Positions 22,826 through 34,800 of a stretch of 64,000 nucleotides of DNA are shown in pieces; within the stretch, counting starts at the first letter, position 1, and the number at the start of each line of letters is the position of its first letter. Location of the stretch: assembly GCA_963921825.1 (NCBI GenBank), contig OY997591.1, positions 34,741,825 through 34,805,824 of the forward strand, given 5' to 3'. This DNA comes from Erodium maritimum (Eukaryota; Streptophyta; Magnoliopsida; Geraniales; Geraniaceae). The notes under the pieces are model-generated. The model searched no databases and was not told the DNA's origin. It saw nothing but the letters and a program-made list of their open reading frames with translations. Both the position numbers and the translations under genes were made by a program.

Positions 22826-25800
22826 TGTAAGAACCACTCCCAGTCAACGCCAGTCAAATCTGCGAAAAACGGGAAAATTTAAAATTTTTGGACAGGCACT
22901 TAAATGAACCTAAATTTGACCCCGAGGGTCATACTGGACTTAAGTTGACCCTGATATCGACCAAAGTGAGTTCTGGGGGACTCAGGGCAACTTTCTGACC
23001 AATTTGGGAAATGTTGACTTTTCGTTGGAAAAGTCAACCGAGCGACGTTTTGGTCCATTCGAGGACCATTTTGGATCCAAAAATCTTAGCCGTCGTCGCA
23101 GCGGTCTTAGTTGAGCCGTTTCCTTGTAGCCCGTGAAGTTTCGTAATTTCTTGGAAAAAGTGCCCGTTCGGGGCCCGAGACGGCCGAATTTCGCGAATCT
23201 GATTGGAAAATATCAAGGAGATATTTTACTAAAAAGGTGTGGGACCCACCTTGCCCCATGTCACCAATGTGGTGGTGTTAGGTTTATTGAACAAAACAAA
23301 AGATGAGACATGTGGGTTAGTTTTGTAAATATGGTAAGTTTGTGTGGTTTTGAAACAAAACAAAAAGGGAAGACATTGATAGTCTCGGCCACTTAGCAAA
23401 AAAGGGAGAGTTTGATGAGAGAGAAAAGGAAATAGAAAGAGAAGGAGAAAATGGAGATAAAGAGAAGAAATGGTTGGAGCTTTGTGATTTCCAGACGATC
23501 CAACCGGCGGATCGTCTCAACGATTGAAGAATCGAGCTCCCGTCATCATTCCCTACGGTGAGAACCTAATTGATTTTCGTTTTGGTACGTTTGAATTTTA
23601 GGGTTTGAGTTTAAATGGGTTGATTAAGGTTGGGTTAAAGATTGGGGTTCGTTAGGAACGTTTTGGGGCGAAAAGGAACATTTTTCATTGTGACCGTGTG
23701 GGGCCCACATGCTCGGGTATCGGGTTTTCGTGTTCGGGTGGTTTAGGACGATCCCCAAGTCGTTAATCCACACCCGGATCGAAATTTGGAATTAAATTGT
23801 AAAAGTTGTAATTGACGGGTTTAGAAACTTTAAACGCGAATTAAATCGCTCGGAAGTCGGAAATTGATTTCGTCGATTGCATTGGAACCCTCGAATTATT
23901 TTAAGACCGTAGAAACGAAAACGGGAATTTTCAGAGCCCCGAAAGGGCGTTTCCAAAACCCGGGCAGATTCGCCATGTCGGGCGAATCGGGCTTTTCCGG
24001 GTCCAATATCGACAATGTCGAGTAATTGGGGAGTTTTGGAGTGATCGACATTGTCGGGGTTACTTTTGGGCGTCAAGTTTATTAAAAATTCAGCTTATGC
24101 CTGCAAGCTTAAAAGCGTTTAAAATTGTGTTCTTTTTAGATCGTGCCGCTGTTAGAGGAAAGGGAAAGCTAGGCGAGTGACCGAGATCACGCCGGAGCTT
24201 ATTTGTGCGCTTTTGGAGAAAGCATACTAGGTAGGGAAAAGTAGCCGGATCTCGGCCCTGACTAGGGAAAGTTAACAGTAGAAATGCATGTGACACTGGG
24301 TGACGTGGGTTAAGTAGGTTTATCGAATATTAGGAAGGCAGGTGACACCGGGTAGTGTCGTATGATACGGGAACGTAGCGAACATTAGAAATGCATGTGA
24401 CACTTAGTAGTGTCGTAGGAGCAGTGAACTTATCGATATTAGAATTACTGGAGGCATATGACCATGCCCGGAGGTTGATTGTAAAACTGTTGATATTAGA
24501 ATTACTGGAGGCATATGACCATGCCCGGAGGTTGATTGTGAAACTGTTGATATTAGAACTATTGGAGGCATTGGTTATGCCCGGAGGTTGATTGTGTAAT
24601 TTGTGTCTTGGGTGGCCGTGAGAGCCCGTACTTTACTGTTGTGTCTTGGGTGGCCATGAGAGCCCGTACTTTACCGTTGTGTCTTGGGTGGCCATGAGAG
24701 CCCATGCTTTAGTGTTGTGTCTTGGGTGGCCATGAGAGCCCGTGTTTTATTGTTGGTGTGTCTTGGGTGGCTGTGAGTCCCCGTGGGGTTGTTGAGCCCG
24801 TGAGTTACTGTTGGTGTGTCTTGGGAGGCCGTGAGTGCCCGTGAGTTAGTGTTGATGTGTCTTGGGAGGCCGTGAGTGCTCGTGGGGTTGTTGAGCCCGT
24901 GAGTTACTGTTGGTGTGTCTTGGGAGGCCGTGAGTGCCCGTGGGGTTGTTGAGTCCGTGTTTTACTGTTGGTGTCTTGGGTGGCCATAAGTGCCTGTGGA
25001 GTGTTGAACCTGTGTTGTGGCTGTTTGTTGAACTTTGCTTGTGATTATGATTGTGGTTACCTGAGGTTGGAAACCCGACTTTGTGTCGGGGAAGTTGCGT
25101 GGTGTGGCTAGCCTCCCGACTAGGATCTGGGGAAGCGGAGAGGTTGTGGGCTAGCCTCCCGCCTGGGATCGGGAGAAGGATTGCGAGGTTGGTGGTGTGG
25201 CTAGCCTCCCGAATGGGATCGGGGGAAGCGGAGAGGTTGTGGGCTAGCCTCCCGGTTGTGTGTCGGGAGAAGTTTCGTGGTTTGCGCGGGTGTAGCTAGT
25301 CACCCGACTGAGATCGGGGGTAGGGGAGAGGTTGTGGGCTAGCCTTCCGACTGAGATCGGGAGAAGTTGCGCGGCAGGTCGACCGCCTGACCTGACATGG
25401 ATCGGTAAAGGGCGAGAGAGAGATGGGGTTACTGAGCAGCTGGCGTGCGATCCTTTGTGATCTTGTTTGGTGTGCGATCCTTTGTGATCTTGGGTGTTGC
25501 GTGGTTGTCTATCGTGTCTTTGGAGGAGGTCGTCAATCGTTGAGTCGGGTCTACATTACGTGTTCGAGTGTTGAGTCGGTTGAGGAAAGTATCAGTGTGA
25601 GTGTGTGTCAGTCGGGTTACTTGAGTTTGGGGATAGTAGTCCCCGGTGTTGAGTTGTTGTTGGTGTTACCGGCATTGTCTGCTAAGTATGTCGTAGTCAG
25701 TCTGTTATCCGTGGTGGTGAGCGAACGCTCACCCCTAGCTGCTTTTCCTACAGGTACTGGTCGCAGGTTGGACTAGGTGAGCTTCCGAAGCTTGAAGAGC

Positions 25801-26008
25801 TAGGAGCGGGAGTCCGGGTTTACTTTTGAGTCTAGCGACGTATACCTTGCTTTTTGTCCATTTGTTGGGACGTACTTTTAAGTTGTAAATGATTATTTTG
25901 TGTAACTAAATGGTGATTTTAAAGTGTTTTATTTAAAATGTCGGAAAGGTTTTATTGTTTTAAACGTTCGCGTTCCGAGTTTGGTTTTACTGAAATTGGG
26001 GCGTGACA
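22826..26008 (+). mobile_element. Solo gypsy LTR (3,183 bp) with TSD TGTCT
   Basis: TGTAAGAACCACTCC to GGGGCGTGACA, flanked by TGTCT on both sides (22821-22825 and 26009-26013). It has no PBS or internal region. It has the family donor (GT at 23558), tandem repeats (24600-24960, core GTCTTGGGTGGCCATGAG), the 18-bp inverted repeat at 25716-25733 and acceptor AG at 25752-25753. It sits inside the outer LTR 12719-26581. Confidence 0.93.
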
Positions 26009-26625
26009 TGTCTCCTTTGGACCGAGGGGCTATCCGAGATGACACGATGACTTTCCGGTTTGTTGTATGGTAGTTCGGTGACTGCGGTACGGGACGTGTG
26101 CTGGTTGCTTTTGTGTGTGATACGTGTGTTGTATGGTTAATGTTTTATTGTGTGAACGCGGTTGTTTGAGGGTGTTGTAAGTTTGGTTATGAACCCCGGA
26201 TTGACAGTTAGTTATATTGTACTAGTATGCCCTAATTGGACGGTTACTCGTGGTGGTGAGTCGATGTTCATTGTCTTAACTACTGTTCCTACTGAGCGAA
26301 AGCTCACCCCCTTACTTTGTTGTATTTCAGGTCTTGAGCGGGATGTGTACTAGTTGGATGCTCGACGCTTGGAAGCTAACGAGGGTCCTAGGCTAGTAGG
26401 TCTAAAGACGTGCAGTTATTTTTGAACTAAACCTTATGTATCGGTTTTAATGAGCTGCTGACACTTCTGTTTTGATTCGTTATTATTATTATGTCGAGAT
26501 TTACCTTTTAAATTGTCCTTTTACTTGTTTATTTTAAGTTCGCGTCTCGAGTCCGGTCAAAACCGGATTTGGGGCGTTATATTAAATCACGGTATACAAT
26601 TGTATACGAATTATGGATAAATAGG

Positions 26626-27520
26626 TGGGTTGAACACGAGGAGACACTCCGATAAATTTGTAAAGGGGAACAAAATTCAGATTAAGTATATGGTCTGCTC
26701 AAACGAAGGATCCATACGCGGGAAACATGACACCCCTGAATCAAGTGAAAAGAAAAAGCGGAAACGATTGTTGACAAGGACAAAATGTGAGGCTATGATA
26801 CGTTTCACACACATAACTGATACCAAAACATACAAAGTGACTAAGTTCATAGATTGCCACAATCATCCATTAATTGGGAGAGCGCGTGTCCATCAGTTGC
26901 GATGTAATAGACATGTCGGTGAAAATCATGTACAATGGCTGGATCACAGTCAGAAGTCCAATATCGGACCATCTGATGCTCACAGATTAATGAGTGAACA
27001 ATGTGCGGGTGTTGACAAAGTGGGTGCAACTAAGAGAGACTTCAATAATTATGAGAGAGACATAAAGACATTTATCGGGGACAGTGATGTGCAGATCATC
27101 TTGGATGAGTTTCGTGCAAAGCAGGAATCTAATAATTAATTTTTTTTATGAGTATTATGACACACTAGGAAGGCTCACCAAAGTCTCCTGATGTGATGAA
27201 ATATCAGTCCAAAACTACGAGCTATATGGGGAATGTGTCACATTTGATTCAACATACGAAACAAACATGTAAGTTTATTTTTTTTTAATATGTTCATAGT
27301 CTGTTAACTGAGTTGTTTTAATAATTATTGCATGTATCAAGTATTCGATGTAAATATGTCTATTCACGGGAATCGAAAAATACAAAAAAAGCAGTGACGT
27401 TTGGGATCGTTCTAGTTCAACATGTTTCTCAAAGCAATGAAAAAAAGCAACCATTGTACTTTGTAACCGATCTAAACGGTCTACGATCAAACTACCCCCC
27501 CCCCCCCCCCCCCCACTAAA
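26626..27520 (+). pseudogene. FAR1/MULE-type transposase remnant (DNA-binding domain plus start of MULE domain)
   Basis: About 169 codons are open from the frame at 26630. They carry a FAR1-type zinc-binding DNA-binding domain: KYMVCSNEG, RTKCEAMIRF, then TYKVTKFIDCHNHPL with the C-C-H-H ligands. IILDEFRAKQESNN follows. After a stop at 27137 the next blocks are in other frames: FFYEYYDTLGRL and ELYGECVTFDSTYETN (to 27268), then VTFGIVL and FLKAMKK-like pieces (27390-27450). That order is the FHY3/FAR1 and Jittery-type MULE transposase order. The 5' end is missing because an LTR lies immediately upstream. Confidence 0.8.
27495..27514. repeat. Poly-C tract, 20 bases
   Basis: An uninterrupted run of 20 C inside the decayed transposase region. 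Such runs are rare in plant DNA and prone to length error in sequencing. Confidence 0.9.
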
Positions 27521-29273
27521 ATTCTTCTTCATCATATCAGCCAGTACCTTGGAGTCTGATTCTTCTACGTGATAGTCACCCATAGAGTAATTCACCCAAC
27601 ATATACGCATGTATATGTAAATTAATGTACAATATGAAAAATATTCAATATCTATTGAACATGGTGTCGATACATACTATAAGTTAATATGTATAATATG
27701 TGAAAACATGACTTCAAAATGTAAAAAATACTTATATTAAACTTTAAATCTGCAAATACGATATAAATAATCACAAATCTGTTATTAGTCGGACCTTCAT
27801 GTATGTAACTCATATTGACAATTAAACATTATTAGATATGTAATTAACAAATGATGTCTATTAAAAAAAAATCGTTTAACTACATGTGTTGATTATGTTA
27901 TACTTCTTGATACCATTTACAATACCCTGATATTCATATGAACATATAGTGGCCTAATTCTAATATTGTTTGACCAACAATATAACAAACCAGTAATGAA
28001 TACACGATAAAGCACATAACAGATTCATACAAATGGTTTAAATGTGTGAAAATTAATTTCCAAAAACAAAAAACAACATAATTTTTTATTTTTTTTTTGA
28101 TCGGCAAAGGATTAAAAACCTCTATTGAGGTAAAAGAGGATACAAGAAACAAACCAACTTTTTCCCCCAATCAATCATATGTTGATTTATAAGGGAAAAA
28201 GAAGGAGTACTACAGGTATTAAAATGAAACCTAGAAAACAATACAATAAGTTAAGTAAATGCCACTTGAAAATGCCTAGGATATTGCTTGCTTTGAGTGC
28301 CCCAGTGGGTGTCATGCTTGTAACGTAAACTTGAGGGTATGAAATTGCAACTGGAGATAAAACTTGCGTCCCAAGTAATGCGATGGGAGTTTACATGTAT
28401 CAGGAGTTGAGTTTGCAGTGCTTTTCTTGTTTTGTAACCAAATTGATCTTGAAAAGAGTTGACCTTGAGCAGGAACTAGAGTTGCAGGAGGCTTGATCAA
28501 GGTATAAACTTGAGATGTAGCTCCTTGGATGATGATGTTTGGAATTTGAGGGAGGCTGCAGAAAATTCAGTAAATCTCGTACCCAGAATGCTCTGGAGAT
28601 GAAAGCACATAAAAACACATAACTAATGTGTAACAAATTGAAACTGGAATATAACCATTCATACCATCAATCAACTGAAATCGATTTACCCTTCAAGTTG
28701 TTTGTCCCTTTCCACCAACTGAACAAGAACCTGTTCTCATCCTAAATCATGTGAAAAATCAATTTTTTGACACTTCTGAACAAAATAATAACCCCCAAAA
28801 TGCATTGTAACGAGCACAGTATGGACATGCAACTAAAAATTTGTACCTGAAAGTGAATGAATGACACAATCACACACTCTCCGTAGTTATATTTAGTTGC
28901 GACTGCAACAGACTTAACTATATGTAAATACTAACAATCTGTAGACTTATAATCTTCTAACGATATTACATTCTTCAAACAAATCGATATGCAAGGGATT
29001 ATGATTGAGCAAATCGGAAATTAACCCGAAATCAAATCTCCTTCTTCTCGAAAGACAATGTTCGTGCGCTGATGTTCTACGAAATTACAATGATACGAGA
29101 TTAATGAAATTACTTCCTTACCCTCAAAACGCTTTCAATCTATGAGACGCACTGATTAATTACGAAGCGTTCCATTGCACGTGTCCCCAATCGAAATTGT
29201 TGAAACAAGTCTATCGGATGGATGTAATTAGTTTGCAACATTCGCATGGAACGAAAGGTTTGCACACGAAACC

Positions 29274-29278
<5 letters not shown>
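27521..29278. other. No supportable gene; AT-rich intergenic or element interior
   Basis: AT-rich sequence with only short chance open frames on both strands. It includes the LINE tail listed separately. The last 40 bases before the TA repeat (AAAGGTTTGCACACGAAACC) resemble an inverted version of 10833-10860 and may be a right TIR. Confidence 0.5.
28084..28190 (-). mobile_element. LINE 3'-end fragment
   Basis: On the minus strand the sequence reads GTATCCTCTTTTACCTC, then TTTTTAATCCTTTGCCGATC followed by a poly-A run. TTTGCCGATCAAAAA is the usual 3' end of plant L1 elements. It is a severely 5'-truncated copy, about 100 bp. Confidence 0.65.

Positions 29279-29313
<35 letters not shown>
29279..29313. 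repeat. (TA)n microsatellite
   Basis: About 17 uninterrupted AT dinucleotides bordering the TIR element that begins at 29314. Confidence 0.95.
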
Positions 29314-29317
<4 letters not shown>

Positions 29318-29775
29318 GGGTATCCAGTAAAAACCACCCTTATCGTGCAAACTACAAACCAATTTAAGTCGCATGATGCAACCAAGATGACGTCATCAGA
29401 GCATGCGCGATGCTGACACGTGGCCACTTAGCGCGCGCGTCTGCACGCACAGTAGCGCGTGTTGACCACGCGCGCAGCGCGAATGCTGATAGTTTACATA
29501 GCACGGTGCTAATAGTTTAGTACAAATGTAAACTATCAGCACAGTATGTACTAAACTATCAGCATCGTGCTATGCAAACTATCAGTATTGTGCGTGTGCG
29601 CGCCCACGTGTCAGCATCTGGTGAGTTCGTAGTTTGCACAATAAGGTGCGGTATTTTATATATTTAATTTCCCACGTGTCAGCATCTGGTACGCTCTGCT
29701 GACATCACTTTGGGGGGATCCTATGTCTCAGATTGGTTCGTAGTTTGCACAATAAAGGGTGGTTTGTACCTGATA
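29314..29775. mobile_element. TA-flanked TIR element, second full copy (inverted relative to 10360-10821)
   Basis: Ends GGGTGGGTATCCAGTAAAAA and GGTTTGTACCTGATA are imperfect TIRs; read inward from each side both give AACCACCCTT then TGCAAACTAC. The centre (29489-29590) contains four to five CTGATAGTTT units arranged as inverted repeats. Overall collinear in reverse with 10360-10821. TA tracts flank both sides. Non-coding. Confidence 0.78.
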
Positions 29776-30420
29776 TATATGCATGGTTAAATTTTATTGT
29801 AATATGCAAACTACTTTTTGAATGCTACCATTTTATTGTGTCAGCATCTGAATGCTACCCATGTTTATATGTGTTTTTTGTTTGGGTTGTGTAAATACGC
29901 ATATGGTTTTTATATGAGGGAACCAAACCTCAATCCTCGTATCGATCGTAGGTGGCGTCAACATGAAAATGCTCAAACAATATACCTAACGCTCGCACCA
30001 CGAAGAGCTAACCATGCAGAGGCTTGCGCCCAACCATGCAGTTGCTTGCGCCTAACCAGGGAATGAAGATGACCCAACATGGGTGAAGCAGTACGACCAA
30101 CTGCTCAAGAAAGCCAATCTAAACTACCACTATATTATGAGCCTGAAGTGCAACAAAGGTGATGACCTACCTCCACCCTCAGATTATATGCCCTTTTTTT
30201 AGGGAGAGGCTTGCGTGGTTAAACCTGATTCCGAGATGGTCCTCAACCTGTAGAGGAGCCTGAGTGGCTACTGTATAATATATGGAAGAATACAAAGTAA
30301 TGGACGAGCGTATTATTGCAAGCATGTGTGCTTCTTAAATCTATTATGCTCTATTTGTGTGTTATGTTCCAACAACCGGATGAATAATGATGTGTACAAA
30401 CAATTTACTATTTCGAAACT
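29776..30420. other. No supportable gene
   Basis: Spacer between two TA-flanked elements. An 82-codon open frame at 29818-30066 has no recognisable domain and mixed composition; I do not call it a gene. Confidence 0.5.
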
Positions 30421-30468
<48 letters not shown>

Positions 30469-30469
30469 A
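30421..30469. repeat. (TA)n(GA)n compound microsatellite
   Basis: About 25 bases of TA repeat followed by about 22 bases of GA repeat, immediately left of the TIR element at 30472. Confidence 0.95.
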
Positions 30470-30471
30470 TC

Positions 30472-30841
30472 GGTATCAAATGCGAACCAGGCCTTATTCG
30501 ACGAACTGTGGACTCACAAGAGAGTGAGATGTGGCGATTTCACGCGCGCGCGCTCAGCTATTGTTCAAGCGCGCGCGCTCAGCTATTGTTCACGTGCGCG
30601 CAGCCACTGTGGACGCGTCCGATTGGTGGGTCAAACGTATTGTACCAATAGCACCACGGCCGATCGACCAAAACCAGGGCCGATCGGCAAGCAACATGCG
30701 CTCGTTACCACCAGCATGCGCGCGCGTTACCAACACGCGCATGTTACCAACACGCGCCCCGTGCGTGCACACGAAAAGAACAGGTGTCTCTCTCCTGTGC
30801 GTCCGCAGTTTGCACAATAAGACTAGTTCTCATGTTATACC
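30472..30841. mobile_element. TA-flanked TIR element, diverged member (370 bp)
   Basis: Starts GGTATCAAATGCGAACCAGG and ends with ATAAGACTAGTTCTCATG then TTATACC; the reverse complement of the end matches the start with scattered changes over about 40 bp, including CTTATTGTGCAAACTGCGGA. The interior is dense in GCGCGCGC and GTTACCAACACGCGC repeats. (TA)n on both sides. No coding capacity. Confidence 0.7.
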
Positions 30842-31259
30842 ATCCCTATATATATATAAACTTATTATCCAATGAAAACCACTACCTTTAATTCAAACTA
30901 GGGACAAATTATAACTATTAGATAAAAATATTTTAATGGATGAGATTGAATGTAATGATAATAGCATGAGTCGTAATTCTTATTATTTTAGCTTTGAATT
31001 TTGTAATTTCACCCTTATGAAAGGGTGGTCTCGCCCTTTTTCACATACTATTTTACCTAATCTATTCTTATAACATAATTTCATTTATGCAGAAGTTGTG
31101 TTCTCTCTCACAGAAATACCTCACACGCCGTCGTTCTGGTACGGATCCCATCGAATACGACGAACTTGAGGCTACTTCCGAGGACGGCGATAGAGGGGAT
31201 CGAAGAGTCCACCACTGAATCTTCCTTCCACAGAGTCGGTTTAAATCCTCTTCTCTGAT

Positions 31260-31895
31260 CATTGATTCTTGGCCATGATGATCCACATAGGCCGATATCT
31301 GTTTCTATGGTGCCTCTGCCCAAGCCATGCCCGCCCTCGCCATCATCCTCCTCGGATATCTCGGACACTCCGTCCTCCCCGACCAGCCCATTGTCGTCGG
31401 TGCGTGTGATCTCTTCGCCTGTTCAAGAATCAAATTTCAATCTCGATAGATCACCCCTATCTGATCAAGTTCTCAAAATTATGAGGACTCTTTCCTAGGT
31501 GCCGGAGATCAAGCGGATATCCCAGAGTCCTCTTTGGGCCTCTCAATTGTTCCGATCAATTCTGAGCCCAAATCAGTTGACGCTGAGTTGCGTGCAGCCT
31601 AAGCTACGTCTTCAACGTCTGGTAAAAGACGATCTTGTTCCTCTGCGAAATCTTTTCGCGTCTCAGGACCTTCGAAGCTCCCCCCTCCTCCAATAACAGA
31701 TGGAATTATGTCAAAAAGCTTGGTTTCGAAGCTGTATCTACTGGTGGAGATGTTAAGGACCAATTAGAGAATTTAGAGGCTGAGATATCAGGGCGTCTTT
31801 TGCTTGAGGATCACGATTCTTCTGACCAGGCCATCGACACTGCTAGAGGTACACTATTCAAGGTAGCCTCCTCGACCTCTCCTCGCTCGGATTGA
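31260..31895 (+). pseudogene. LINE ORF1 remnant
   Basis: Frame-broken stretch upstream of ORF2. One frame gives a serine/proline-rich segment (PKPCPPSPSSSSDISDTP), the next a basic KRRSCSSAKSF-like segment, and the last a 3' part that ends at a TGA just before the ORF2 ATG at 31899. The proline/serine-rich and basic composition with position before ORF2 fits a plant L1 ORF1; I see no intact knuckle. Confidence 0.55.
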
Positions 31896-31898
31896 GAG

Positions 31899-34800
31899 AT
31901 GAAGCTCCTCTCATGGAATGTGAGAGGAGCGAACTCTCCTCATAAGAGGAGAGATATCAGGCGTGTTATCCTTGTGCAACGTCCTGACTTTATATTGCTT
32001 CAGGAAACCAAGGTTGAGGTTATTTCATCTGCTTTTCTCCGGGAATGCGGTCTATATCTTGGCTGGGAGTTTCGATTCATCCCATCTGATGGTGCTTCGG
32101 GGGGCCTTCTCTCGGCTTGGAAGATCACAGTATTTATCTTCTCTTCTTCGAGGTCGATCGGTTTCGCTCTATAATGGTCGGGTTCGTTGATTTCTTCAGG
32201 CTCTGTTTTCACTATTTTGAATGTCTACGGTCCTTCGTCCATTGCTGGGCGAAGTTCCCTTTGGTATTTGCTTGTTCTTGATAGAGCTTCTTTTGGGGAC
32301 CTACTTATTGCGGGTGGGGACTTCAACTCTGTCCTTAATTCAGAGGAACGTCGTAATACTTCGACTTCTCAGTTAGATGCTGCTCTGTTTTCGGGCTTCA
32401 TTCAAGAGATGGAACTGGTAGATATCAACCTATCCGGAGCAAAGTTTAATTGGTACGGGGGCGGCTCGAAAGCATCACGCCTAGACCGTTTCCTAATTTC
32501 CCCAGCGGTGCTCCTGTTGTTTCACTCGCTGCAGCAGCTTGGCCTCCCTCGTTCGTTATCCGATCACCGGCCAATTTCTCTGAGTTCATCGACTGTGAAT
32601 TGGGGGCCGAAGCCCATGCGTTTCCTGAACGCTTGGGTGGAACATAAACATTTTCTCATGGACGTTCGGGCTTTTTGGGATTCCTACATTTGTCAAGGCT
32701 CGGCAAGTTACACTATTTGGTTCAAACTTAATAAGTTGAGGACTGATCTGCATCATTGGAGCATTGAGGTCTTTGGACGTGTTGACAGAGAGGTCGAAGC
32801 TATGGAATCAGAGCTGAATTCTTTTGACCTTGACTCTCGAGATCTCTCCGGGCCTGAATGCATTTCCCGTTCTTTACTTCGGGTCTCTTTGATCCGCAAG
32901 AAAAAGATTATCGCGCGTATATGGTGTCAAAAGGCCAAGCTAAGGTGGCACAAGCAAGGGGACGTTTGCTCCCGTTTTTATCACAAGGTAGCGAATTTAA
33001 GGGATGCCAGAAAAAAGATTCTCTTTCTTCGTTCAGGTTCGGAGTCCTTTACTGATCCGATTGAATTGAAGACTCATGCTGTTGAACACTTCAGGCTTCG
33101 GTTTGATAGGCCCACTGGTAGTAGGATACCACTTCCCCGGCTTCCCTTCTCCAGGTTAACTGGTTTCCAAACTTGTTTTCTTGAAGAGCCTTTTTCTGTT
33201 GATGAGATTTATGCAGCTATCTGTGATTGTTGTTCTGAGAAAGCGCCTGGACCTGACGATTTCTCTATGCTTTTTTTATAAGACCCGTTGGGATATCATC
33301 AAAGCTGATTTGCTTCGATTCTTTTCTGATTTCCATGCTTCTGGAACCATAGGGAAGGGGCTTAATTCTACGTTTCTCACCTTGATTCCTAAGGTCGCCA
33401 ATGCTGACAGGATCCAGGACTATAGGCCAATCAGTTTGATTACAGGACCTTACCAAATCCTCGCCAAGGTGTTATCAAACGGGCTCCAGCAGGTATTGAA
33501 TGATATTATCAGCGATTCTCAGACTGGGTTTGTAGCAGGCAGGCAACTGGTGGATGGGGTCTTGATTGCCTCTGAGGTTATCGATATGATCCGGCATTCT
33601 CATGAGGAAGTAATAGTCCTCATACTTGATTTCGAGAAGGCCTTTGATAAGGTTAATTGGGACTACATTGATGATGTGTTAGTAGCTATGGAGTTTGGAC
33701 CCAAGTGGCGCTCCTGGATGGCTTCTTTCTTCAGGGCCTCAGTAGCTGTTCTTGTGAACGGTTCTCCTAGTTTTGATTTTCCAATCCTAAACGGAATTCG
33801 GCAAGGATGTCCTCTTTCACCGTTTATCTTTTTGATTGCTGCAGAAGGCCTCCATCAGATTCTGGAAGAGGGCATTCGGCTAGGGGAGTTCTCAGGGGTT
33901 CAGGTTGGATCATCTGGTCCGATCATCTCCCACTTACAATTTCCAGATGACACACTGCTCTTTGTAAAGGGTTCTGCGGACGACCTTTTGAGACTTAAGA
34001 GCACCCTTATTACCTTTCAGCGCAGCTCGGGTCTCAAGATCAATTTCGATAAATCTACTGCCATTATTTTGAATGGTCGGTCCATCACTCCTGAATCAGT
34101 TGCCTCTTCCCTGGGTTGCCTAGTGGGATCACTTCCTTTTAAGTACCTCGGGTTTAGTTTGGGCGCTAATCCCCGGCGCATCTCTTTCTGGGAACCGGTG
34201 GTGCAGAAATTTAAGAGCTCACTAGCTCTCTAGAAGACCAAGGATCTTACCATGCCTGGTAGGTTGTTCTTGATCAAGTCTACCTTATCTGCTTTGCCTA
34301 TCTTCTTTATGTCTCTATTTAGGGCCCCTAAGGGTGTCATTAAGGAGTTGGAGGCTTGGAGGCGCCGTTTTCTCTTGCATAACAGGGCTCATACTCGGGT
34401 TTTCTGTAAGGTGCGCTGGTCTACTGTTTGCCGCTCCAAGCAAGAAGGTGGTTTGGGTATTCGTAGCTTGGAGAGGGTTAATAATAGCCTGCTGGCCAAA
34501 TGGTTTTGACGTTTTGCTGCTGAGAAACACTCCCTTTGGAAGCGGGTTCTGTGTGCCAAATATGGTTGGAGTTCTTCTGAGTGGGATCTGACCTCCCTTG
34601 ATAAACCAGGTTCCTCTTTTCTTTTCAACCATATTATGGCGTTATCTGATGATCCGTCTTTCAGGAACCTCTTTGGGAATCAAAGTTTGCATTGGAGGTT
34701 AGGTCGTGGTGACCGTATTCGATTTTGGCAAGATGCTTGGTTAGGCCCGGTGGCTTTTCAGTTCCGTTTCCCTCGGCTTTACCTCATTTTCTCGGGTAAA

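Larger units (their letters stand above)
12719..26581 (+). mobile_element. Outer solo gypsy-like LTR, split by two later insertions
   Basis: The first base pair is TG at 12719 (TGTAAAGACCGCTCC) and the last bases are GGGGCGTTATA at 26581. The termini are cousins of the TGTAAGAACC...GGGGCGTGACA LTRs nested inside. TTAAA precedes it at 12714-12718 and follows it at 26582-26586, a perfect 5-bp TSD. LTR sequence proper is 12719-14278, 22428-22825 and 26009-26581, about 2.5 kb in all. It carries a pyrimidine-rich leader (12990-13210), a possible donor near 13391 and an acceptor TTGTATTTCAG near 26329. No internal domain remains, so it is a solo LTR. Confidence 0.82.

Noticed and set aside
30326-30875. 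164- and 114-codon open frames with RERERERE and RARSAIV repeats
   Set aside because: Products of the GA microsatellite and GCGC repeats in a TIR element.
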